NCBI GenBank assembly: GCA_002314725.1
Contig: DCGV01000129.1
Location: 1-8,620, forward strand
DNA: 8,620 nucleotides
Reading direction: 5' to 3'
Source: Bacteroidales bacterium UBA1769
GTDB taxonomy: Bacteria; Bacteroidota; Bacteroidia; Bacteroidales; UBA932
Positions 1 through 6,626 of the stretch are shown here, one piece after another (position 1 is the first letter of the stretch; each line of letters begins with the position of its first letter). The position numbers and the translations under genes were made by a program. The notes under the pieces are model-generated. The model was given only the letters and a program-made list of their open reading frames with translations. It was not told the DNA's origin and made no database searches.

Positions 1-2
1 CT

Positions 3-19
3 GTCAAATTAAATTCGGC
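3..19 (+). repeat. Left arm of 17-bp perfect terminal inverted repeat
   Basis: GTCAAATTAAATTCGGC is the exact reverse complement of the last 17 bases of the window (8604-8620). The match stops at base 20. The arm lies in non-coding DNA before the operon. Read on the minus strand it spells the same terminal codons (Pro-Asn-Leu-Ile-stop) that end the 85-aa ORF at the other side. Part of it (AATT-T-AATT) is itself nearly palindromic, as some recombinase or regulator sites are. The match is seen directly; its role as a transposition, inversion or excision boundary is inferred. Confidence 0.85.
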
Positions 20-101
20 TCATTCAAAACAAATAGAAATACAATCATCTATTTCAGAATAGTCATGTCGTTTATATGCTTGTTGCAATTTTATGGATAG
101 T

Positions 102-138
102 TAATTTTGTAATGTTTGCTGGTATAATTTTAATTTTG
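102..138 (+). promoter_or_regulatory. Candidate Bacteroidota-type promoter for the operon
   Basis: The octamer TAATTTTG, which fits the Bacteroidota -7 consensus TAnnTTTG, occurs twice, at 102-109 and 131-138. For the downstream copy a TTTG at 106-109 lies 21 bp upstream, a fitting spacing for the -33 element; transcription would then start near 145 and give a leader of about 25 nt before the ATG at 170. The upstream copy has TTG at 83-85, only 16 bp away, so it is the weaker candidate. In AT-rich DNA such matches can arise by chance. Confidence 0.45.
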
Positions 139-169
139 AATATTGATTCCGATACTAATTTCCAACATC

Positions 170-949
170 ATGAATAATATTACATTAAAAGCAGTTTTTG
201 CAAATAACAAAGAGAAATTGTCTATTCTCTTGAATGGACTTTCATTGCCGAAGGACTCCCAACGAATTCATACCATAGTCACTGACTTTCTCGGTAATCT
301 GTTTGAAAATAATGGTGACTTCAGACAAAATCTTACTGAATCAGAAGATTTCCTGTTTCAAGCATCAATGAGATTATTGCAAGCACAACACAATTTGTCT
401 CAAGAATTTGCAAATGCCTGCGGTCAGTATGATTATTCATCATCTGATATTACATTGAAGAGTCACAAGGATTCATCTTCATATTTGCCAGTAGTTGGAA
501 CTGGAATCGGTGCACTGGCAGGAGGATTCATCAGTACTTGGGCAGCCGTTGCCGGAGCAATTGCCGGAACGGCATTAGTAATATATTGTTCTGCAAAATC
601 ACCTTCCGTAAAAAATAAGAATCAAGAAACAAAACAACAGATTGCGCCAAGCATTGATACAGAGCGGTTTTGCAATATTCTTGAACAGATTTGTGAAAGT
701 ATTGACGGTGTAATCGACACATTTCGTGTTCAGGTCAAACGTGTCGCAAATGTTTATGAACAGAGGGAGATGCCTTCTTTCCTGTCTGAATACTCTACAC
801 TTTCAGAACAGATTGCCAACGTGATACAGACTAGTAATAATTGCGGTATGGATGTTCCTGAAAAGTTGAGAAATGCCATTTCTATCATGGAAGAGTCCTT
901 GGAAAATTATGATTTGAAGTTTGAAAACGGCAAATTAATAAATGCATAA
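170..949 (+). CDS. Glycine-zipper membrane-associated protein, unknown function
   Basis: This is a 259-aa protein of no family I recognise. Residues 1-100 are mainly helical and polar. Residues about 105-141 form a hydrophobic segment with repeated small residues (GTGIGALAGG ... AGAIAGTA), a glycine-zipper pattern able to form one or two packed membrane helices. Residues 145-259 are charged and look helical, possibly coiled coil. No signal peptide is evident. The frame opens earlier at a TTG (143), but the ATG at 170 is preferred because the extra nine residues look unlike a conserved start and 143 would fall almost on the predicted transcription start. It is the first gene of the operon, and its stop overlaps or nearly touches the Hsp70-like start, implying coupled expression. 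By position it could be a partner or membrane adaptor of that ATPase, but this is inference. Glycine zippers occur in pore formers and also in ordinary membrane oligomers. Confidence 0.8.
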   Translation: MNNITLKAVFANNKEKLSILLNGLSLPKDSQRIHTIVTDFLGNLFENNGDFRQNLTESEDFLFQASMRLLQAQHNLSQEFANACGQYDYSSSDITLKSHKDSSSYLPVVGTGIGALAGGFISTWAAVAGAIAGTALVIYCSAKSPSVKNKNQETKQQIAPSIDTERFCNILEQICESIDGVIDTFRVQVKRVANVYEQREMPSFLSEYSTLSEQIANVIQTSNNCGMDVPEKLRNAISIMEESLENYDLKFENGKLINA

Positions 950-2846
950 GGTTATGGCAGAACTCATTATTCCTGACAAGACAAAACATTCTTTCGTCGT
1001 AGGTATAGATTTTGGTCATGGTGAGACATCAGCCGCAATATGTAAAATAGAGTGGGATACCGATGCTCAGAAGCGTGAAACCAGAATAGTGGACATTGAT
1101 CTTGACAGGGCTGCGCACAAGAAGGTGATATCATCGTCAATATGTCATGTTGCTGACGGGTTATTAATTGGAGATGAAGCTTTTGAGCACATGACCGATA
1201 ATAATGGCATCCGAATATGTTTCAAGCAGCAACCAACATCATTAGATGGAGAACAGGAAAAGCTGATGGTTGACTATATGAGAGCGGTGTATGCCAAAAT
1301 TCTCGAAAATTACAGTGAATTGAACCCATCCAACCATATTGTCTATATCGCACGTCCTTCAGGTTGGACTGATGAGCAGTCAAAAGAACTGTATCGTTTG
1401 ATGGCGCTGCAAGCAGGTATTCCTCTTGCAGGATTGACATCAGAATCCCGTGCCGCTATATTCTATGCAAAATCACCTCACGTGAACTTTGCAAAAGTGA
1501 TATCAAAAGGTGCAATAGTCTTTGACCTTGGTTCCAGCACCCTGGACTTTACATATCTGTCCGATACTGACAAACCGATTGATTTCGGGTATAATCTAGG
1601 TGCGTCTATTATTGATGAGGCTATTCTAGATAATATGATACTTAAGGATGAAAACGTCAACAAGTTCATCCAGGAATATCCATCTTATCGCGATGCCCTC
1701 AAGTTCCGTGCAAGAAAGTTCAAGGAAGAAGCCTATGGTCGAAATCCTGAACACAAGACGGTCAGCGGTTTTACACTTGGCAACATCATCTCTGATCAAG
1801 AGGAATCATTTGACAAATATGCCGACATATATGTCAAATTTAAAATATCCAACCTCGCTGAACTCAATGATATGGTTGAGAAAGAAACTCAGTATATGAG
1901 CAATCTTAAGAAGGCCATTGTTGATTTCAAAGAGAATAAAATACCCGGGAAACAAATCAACGGTGTATTCATGACTGGAGGAGCCTCAAGCATGAATTTT
2001 ATTCGTCCCATGGTGGCAGAAGTATTCGGCATCCCTATTGAAGATGTAAGACGAGATGACGACAATACTTCCTTAACTGTTTCCCGAGGGATAGCATTAC
2101 TGGGGGCGACCGATGCGATTACCTATGTGTTATGTTCAGAACTTCGGAAAAAAATGCCTGCTCTTTTCACAGATAACGATAAGCTGACAAAGCTAAGGAA
2201 ATCTTTGGCCGAGAATATATCAGAGGCTTCATGGGAAAAGGTTGAGTCCACATGTGAAGAATGGATAACCAAAGGCACAATAACAAATGAAAAAGAACTG
2301 AAACAATGGGTTGAAAATAGTTTGAAAGTATTCCAAGATATTGAATTAACCAACGTTATCAACAGAACCTTGAACAAGTTCATACTCGAATCTTCAAAAG
2401 AATTAACCAAGAGCATGAATGATATCATCAGCCGTTATGCCCCTGGGAGGGAAATTTCATTTGTCGGGAATGCTCACATAGGGAATATACAGGCAATAAA
2501 TGACAGCCTGAACGGAATGTCAAGGACATTATCAGAAATATGCGATTCAATCACTAATATCCTAAAAGATATTCTTTGGGCTGCGCTTGGCGTTATTTTG
2601 TGGGGTGTATTTTGTGCACCTTATTACTTGATTAAGTTTTTACGACCTGACAAGTACAAAAGAAAAGATAAATGTAAAAAGGTACTCAGCAAAAAGGATG
2701 ATGTCGTTTCTGAGGTTAGAACAAAGATTGATAATGAACTTGACAATAATGACACCTTCAAGTATTCCGTTCAAAAGGAATTGAACAGTTACTTCACTAA
2801 TCTGATGGAAACCAATCTGCAACAAGTAATGATACCTATTGAATAG
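942..2846 (+). CDS. Hsp70/actin-fold ATPase with C-terminal membrane segment
   Basis: This 634-aa protein carries the nucleotide-binding signatures of the Hsp70/actin superfamily. Phosphate-1 is at residues 20-33 (GIDFGHGETSAA), a connect-like segment at about 160-176 (SESRAAIFYA), phosphate-2 at 193-206 (FDLGSSTLDFTYL) and the adenosine motif at 343-352 (FMTGGASSMN), followed by a helix and a second conserved stretch near 380-390. Classical DnaK would continue with a beta-sandwich substrate-binding domain. Here residues 400-540 look helical, a strongly hydrophobic segment lies at about 543-566 (ILWAALGVILWGVFCAPYYL), and a Lys-rich then acidic helical tail follows. It is therefore probably a membrane-anchored ATPase, not a general chaperone. 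The ATG at 942 overlaps the preceding gene by 8 bp; the ATG at 954 (630 aa) sits 4 bp after its stop and is about as likely. ATP binding is well supported; the client and the biological role are unknown. Confidence 0.92.
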   Translation: MHKVMAELIIPDKTKHSFVVGIDFGHGETSAAICKIEWDTDAQKRETRIVDIDLDRAAHKKVISSSICHVADGLLIGDEAFEHMTDNNGIRICFKQQPTSLDGEQEKLMVDYMRAVYAKILENYSELNPSNHIVYIARPSGWTDEQSKELYRLMALQAGIPLAGLTSESRAAIFYAKSPHVNFAKVISKGAIVFDLGSSTLDFTYLSDTDKPIDFGYNLGASIIDEAILDNMILKDENVNKFIQEYPSYRDALKFRARKFKEEAYGRNPEHKTVSGFTLGNIISDQEESFDKYADIYVKFKISNLAELNDMVEKETQYMSNLKKAIVDFKENKIPGKQINGVFMTGGASSMNFIRPMVAEVFGIPIEDVRRDDDNTSLTVSRGIALLGATDAITYVLCSELRKKMPALFTDNDKLTKLRKSLAENISEASWEKVESTCEEWITKGTITNEKELKQWVENSLKVFQDIELTNVINRTLNKFILESSKELTKSMNDIISRYAPGREISFVGNAHIGNIQAINDSLNGMSRTLSEICDSITNILKDILWAALGVILWGVFCAPYYLIKFLRPDKYKRKDKCKKVLSKKDDVVSEVRTKIDNELDNNDTFKYSVQKELNSYFTNLMETNLQQVMIPIE

Positions 2847-2847
2847 A

Positions 2848-5538
2848 ATGGAACAGTTATTGACACTACAGCAAAAGGAAAGTTTTGAGCCAATGGCAAA
2901 GATGTTGGCGGCTAATGGTATTGCACAATCCCTGTCATTCACTACCCAACGAAACTATCTGAATAACATTTCATCCAATACGACTCCATTGTCTCTTTAC
3001 TTGTTTTCACGAAGAGAAGATCTGCCTTCAACTCCATATTGGATTCAGATCTCTCAGGTCGGGAAGCCCATTGATGACAGTGCGGAGAAGTGTTTCACTG
3101 CCATACAGAAAATTCTCACGGCATGTTTTATGCCGGCTAAGACTCAGCTTATTTTCATTGTTCACGGAGTTGATGGAGTATATGAATTGTACTTAGGCTT
3201 GCGGTCTCTTGCAAAGAATGAAATTGATTCATCATTCATGGACAGCTTGAATGACTTCATCAAAGGAATATGGCCGGGTATGAAATGCCAGCGAGTGAAA
3301 GGCAACCTCGATTCAATTAAGGAAGTCATTACAGATAAATATGACTGCATAGATGCTTTGACCGGCATCCCATCAATGGAAACCCAATACAAGACAATAT
3401 ATCCTGCCACTATTGATACTCTTCTGGCAGGGATGCATAAGAGGGATTTTACTTATATGGTTATTGCCGATCCGGTTTCGGAAACCGACATCGACGGAAT
3501 ATTGTATAAGGTTAGGGATTTTAATGGTCAGGCTGAGTCTTTGAAGTCTTTCAATTTTTCCAAAAATGAATCAGACAGCATGAGCAGGGCTTTGAGTAAG
3601 TCCATCGCAATTTGTGATTCAATTCAGGAGAGTGAGACAAGAAAAAATAACTGGGGAACAGTGGTCGGTACAGGATTGGTACTGGCCTCATGTATCTTTC
3701 CTCCCGCAGGGGCCGTTTCAACAGCATTGGCAGTCGCAGCCGGTGCACATGAAATAGCGGGTGCGCAATTATTTGCCGATTTCACCCCGACAAAGACAAA
3801 GGGAACATCTCATAGCGAAACCACTACAGACAGTACCACAGATACCGTTGGGCACACTCAAGGTAATTCAATAAGCTACAACATCGTGAACAAACAGATA
3901 GAAGCTGTATCCGAACATCTGTTTTACCACTCCAAAAGACTTGAGTCAGGAAAAGCCTTAGGATTCTGGTCAGTTGGCGTTTACCTGATGGCGAAGAATA
4001 AGCCAGAACTTCAGAGCGCTTCCATGCAACTGAAATCAATTGTCAGCGGTCAGGAGTCAGTTTTCGAACCCGTAAGAATACACCATATTGAAGATATCGT
4101 CAGCAAATTACTGCCACAGACACTTGGCAATATGGACTCACCTCTAATAAAGGTCAAATCCTTCAACGGGTCGGTCTTCTATCATCCACTCGGTTCTCAT
4201 TATGATGAACTGAAGTCATTACTGACTACCAAAGAGCTGTCTTATTTCATAAATTTCCCTTTGCGAAGTGTTCCCGGAATCAGTGTCGTTGACAGCTCTC
4301 CAGAATTTTCTCTAAATGAACAAACAATGACATTTGATGAGAAATCGATATCGATCGGTAAGATGCTATACGGCGGTTCTCCAACCAATATGGATTTCAA
4401 GATTCCTATAAGTCAGCTTTCACGCCACACTCTTCTTTCCGGAATCAATGGAACAGGGAAAACAAACACCGTTCAGGCCATTCTCAACGGAATAGGGGAG
4501 TTGCCGTTTCTTGTCATTGAACCCGCAAAGACAGAATATGTTGATTGGGCCCTTCAATATAATTCCACTCATCCGGAAAACCCAATATCAATCTATATTC
4601 CCGGTTGCAAAAAGTACAAGGGTAAATGTATTCCGAAACAACTACATATCAATCCGTTTGAACTGGTATGGCTTTCAGGGGAACAGGAACCGAACGTATT
4701 GTCGCATATTGACAGGCTGAAATCATCCTTCGCCGCAGCCTTCCCCATGTACGATATTCTCCCGGTATTGATGGAGGATCTCATCTACACTATCTATCAG
4801 CAGAAGACGACGGATTGGTTGACAAAACCACCTGTCTTTAATGAAACAATGCCCCCGACATTAAACGGAATGAGTCTTTCCGTTGATAAGGTTATCGGGA
4901 ACCGTGGATATGAGGAACGTGTTGAAAGCAATATGAAAGCTTGTCTCCATACACGAATTGATAGTCTGAAACGTGGCTGGAAAGGCGAAATGCTCAATGT
5001 GGTTCATTCAACGTCATGGGATGAACTGTTTCAAAAGCCATGCGTTATTAATCTGTCATTCGTCGGAGACGATGTTGACAAGAGTTTCTTCATGGCCCTG
5101 ATACTTCAGTTCCTCTATGAATATCGCATTGCTCAGGCAGAGTCCGGACAGATTGATTTCAACGATAATTCGTGCAGACATCTGACCATAATTGAGGAAG
5201 CCCACCGTGTCATGTCAAAGTGCGAAAACCAGGAGCTACCTCAGTATAAGTCAGCCATGATGTTTTCCAACATGCTTTCCGAGATACGTGCTTATGGAGA
5301 AGGCATGTTCCTCGTCGATCAGGTTCCTACAAGGCTTATTCCTGATGCCATTAAAAATACAAATCTAAAGATTACCCACCGACTCGTATCTGAAGATGAC
5401 TGTAAGGCGATAGGTGAGTCAATGGGACTTAATGAAGGACAGAGAAAGGTTATTACAAAACTCCTTACAGGACAATGTATCATTAACAGTTCTCTTGCAA
5501 CCGATACTAATTGGATTCAAATTACAAAAGTTAAATAA
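2848..5538 (+). CDS. HerA/DUF87-like P-loop ATPase with large N-terminal region
   Basis: This 896-aa protein has a C-terminal HerA-FtsK-type ATPase domain. Walker A is at 532-539 (GINGTGKT), Walker B at about 778-787 (HLTIIEEAHR, E783/E784), a probable arginine finger at R814 (SEIRAYGEG) and the downstream sensor at Q825 (DQVPTRLIPDAI), followed by the usual NTNLKITHRL ending. The N-terminal half (1-240) is not a HAS barrel I can recognise. Residues about 271-306 form a small-residue hydrophobic segment (VVGTGLVLAS ... AVAAGA), and 317-343 is a Ser/Thr-rich linker (SHSETTTDSTTDTVGHT). HerA-like ATPases usually form hexamers that move DNA or, in secretion relatives, couple ATP to transport. 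The frame opens at TTG 2839, but the ATG at 2848, 1 bp after the Hsp70-like stop, is the better start. Nuclease partners typical of HerA defence pairs (SIR2, DUF4297, NurA) are absent here, so the substrate is open. Confidence 0.93.
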   Translation: MEQLLTLQQKESFEPMAKMLAANGIAQSLSFTTQRNYLNNISSNTTPLSLYLFSRREDLPSTPYWIQISQVGKPIDDSAEKCFTAIQKILTACFMPAKTQLIFIVHGVDGVYELYLGLRSLAKNEIDSSFMDSLNDFIKGIWPGMKCQRVKGNLDSIKEVITDKYDCIDALTGIPSMETQYKTIYPATIDTLLAGMHKRDFTYMVIADPVSETDIDGILYKVRDFNGQAESLKSFNFSKNESDSMSRALSKSIAICDSIQESETRKNNWGTVVGTGLVLASCIFPPAGAVSTALAVAAGAHEIAGAQLFADFTPTKTKGTSHSETTTDSTTDTVGHTQGNSISYNIVNKQIEAVSEHLFYHSKRLESGKALGFWSVGVYLMAKNKPELQSASMQLKSIVSGQESVFEPVRIHHIEDIVSKLLPQTLGNMDSPLIKVKSFNGSVFYHPLGSHYDELKSLLTTKELSYFINFPLRSVPGISVVDSSPEFSLNEQTMTFDEKSISIGKMLYGGSPTNMDFKIPISQLSRHTLLSGINGTGKTNTVQAILNGIGELPFLVIEPAKTEYVDWALQYNSTHPENPISIYIPGCKKYKGKCIPKQLHINPFELVWLSGEQEPNVLSHIDRLKSSFAAAFPMYDILPVLMEDLIYTIYQQKTTDWLTKPPVFNETMPPTLNGMSLSVDKVIGNRGYEERVESNMKACLHTRIDSLKRGWKGEMLNVVHSTSWDELFQKPCVINLSFVGDDVDKSFFMALILQFLYEYRIAQAESGQIDFNDNSCRHLTIIEEAHRVMSKCENQELPQYKSAMMFSNMLSEIRAYGEGMFLVDQVPTRLIPDAIKNTNLKITHRLVSEDDCKAIGESMGLNEGQRKVITKLLTGQCIINSSLATDTNWIQITKVK

Positions 5539-5545
5539 CGACATT

Positions 5546-6334
5546 ATGTTTGACAACATCGAAAACACATCTTCAGTGTGTAAGGACACATCCAGTTTGT
5601 CAGAACGCACTCAAGTTGAACTGGACTACATAAGAGAATGTGTCTGTCCACCAAAGCCTGAAGAACTTGCAGCGAGGATTGACGATATCCAAGGTGGCGC
5701 ACCACCCAAAGCATTGGATTCCGACCCTAAAATAGCGGCAATCATTGAACCATTGAAAGACATTTTGCCAAAAGAGTATTTTGAAGCTCCAAGTGACATT
5801 GAACAAGTTGATACTATTGTAGAGCTGTTATCCAACACAGAAGGAATCAAACTCCAAGACTGGCAAAAATTGTCTCTAGACCAGCGTGTCGATCTTCTCA
5901 ACAGACTTGAAAAACAAATAGCTGAAATCGAGCATCGTCCAGCTTGCCCCATTCGCACCAAGGATTTAGGCAATATATCCGAACAAAACGGTGGTCTGAC
6001 AGGACTGATGGGTGAACATATAACGACAGCATTCGGCCAGGAGTACATTTATCTTAACTCAGAACTTGTCAAGTCGAACAATCCCGTCTTCTATGACATG
6101 GTTCTTGAAACATTATTGCATGAAGGTCGACACTCATATCAGACGTACAATCTTGAACAACGTGAAACACATACCAGTCCAGGAGACATAACAAATTGGA
6201 GGATAAATCTAGATCATTACGGATACCAGAATCCTCAACTTTGTGGCTTTAAATCATATTGGTTGCAGCCTATAGAAGCTGATGCAAGAAAATTCGCTGA
6301 AGATGTATTAACCGCTTATAAACAGAGAATATGA
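5546..6334 (+). CDS. Zincin-like putative metallopeptidase (HEGRH)
   Basis: This 262-aa protein has an N-terminal half (1-135) that is helical, acidic and unassigned. Its C-terminal domain carries HEGRHSYQ at 192-199: H192-E193-x-x-H196 is a full HExxH zinc site with catalytic Glu. It is followed by W218/N221/Y225 and by QPIEADARKFAE at 241-252, where E244 is the likely third zinc ligand. This layout resembles the HE.RH.YQ ... QP.E.DA domains I recall from bacterial toxin and mobile-element proteins; that resemblance is from memory, not a search. There is no signal peptide, so it probably acts in the cytoplasm or on a membrane-bound partner. The frame stays open upstream to 5414, but that part overlaps the ATPase gene in another frame and looks like a shadow; ATG 5546, 7 bp after the ATPase stop, is chosen. 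The stop overlaps the next start (ATGA). Activity is inferred from residues only, and the target may be encoded in this operon. Confidence 0.85.
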   Translation: MFDNIENTSSVCKDTSSLSERTQVELDYIRECVCPPKPEELAARIDDIQGGAPPKALDSDPKIAAIIEPLKDILPKEYFEAPSDIEQVDTIVELLSNTEGIKLQDWQKLSLDQRVDLLNRLEKQIAEIEHRPACPIRTKDLGNISEQNGGLTGLMGEHITTAFGQEYIYLNSELVKSNNPVFYDMVLETLLHEGRHSYQTYNLEQRETHTSPGDITNWRINLDHYGYQNPQLCGFKSYWLQPIEADARKFAEDVLTAYKQRI

Positions 6335-6615
6335 ATAAAGAAATATTAGTTGATAAGTTATTATCACTTAACTACCCTGTGATACAGGCTCCTCAAGTTG
6401 CAGATGAATTACTTACAATCGATGATTCCCTTGCTCAGCTGCTTAAGAACTGGATTGACAAATCCGTTGAAGCAGATGTGAATATTGAAGGTTTTTCTCT
6501 CTTGGATTTGAAAAATAAATACAATATGACATATCCTGCAGCCTTACTTACTATGGATTGGCTCCTCAAAGAACCTCAGATTGCATTAAAGGCAATAACT
6601 CATGGTATAATGTAA
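6331..6615 (+). CDS. Small protein of unknown function, 94 aa
   Basis: This short, mostly helical, soluble-looking protein is not one I recognise. The C-terminal third is the most family-like part: KNKYNMTYPAALLTMDWLLK at residues 61-80, with an aromatic and proline-alanine turn followed by an amphipathic helix, suggesting a binding or small regulatory domain. No membrane segment or metal-binding motif is visible. Its ATG overlaps the peptidase stop by 4 bp (ATGA), a classic translational-coupling junction, and the next gene starts 11 bp after its stop. That tight spacing and clean start argue that it is a real gene. Its position between the peptidase and the membrane protein suggests an adaptor, inhibitor or specificity factor for one of them, which is inference only. 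Confidence 0.75.
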   Translation: MNKEILVDKLLSLNYPVIQAPQVADELLTIDDSLAQLLKNWIDKSVEADVNIEGFSLLDLKNKYNMTYPAALLTMDWLLKEPQIALKAITHGIM

Positions 6616-6626
6616 AAATTGACACT

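Larger units (their letters stand above)
1..169. other. Non-coding leader region before the operon
   Basis: This AT-rich stretch contains the left inverted-repeat arm and the candidate promoter. No convincing gene was found. On the minus strand only a 14-codon reading frame (about 48 down to 4) ends at the repeat, far too short to call. No tRNA, riboswitch or rho-independent terminator hairpin was recognised. Confidence 0.5.

Noticed and set aside
5414..5545. 44-codon upstream extension of the peptidase gene
   Set aside because: It overlaps the conserved C-terminal end of the HerA-like ATPase in another frame, and the ATG at 5546, 7 bp after that gene's stop, fits the operon's spacing.
5626..6048. 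140-codon minus-strand frame, the longest antisense frame
   Set aside because: It lies wholly inside the peptidase gene, has Ser/Arg-rich composition typical of shadow frames, shows no domain and has no promoter or partner genes on that strand.
6558..6626. Upstream extension of the 550-aa membrane protein
   Set aside because: It overlaps the 94-aa gene, and the added residues (MAPQRTSDC...) are that gene's codons read out of frame. ATG 6627 directly precedes the hydrophobic N-terminal helix.
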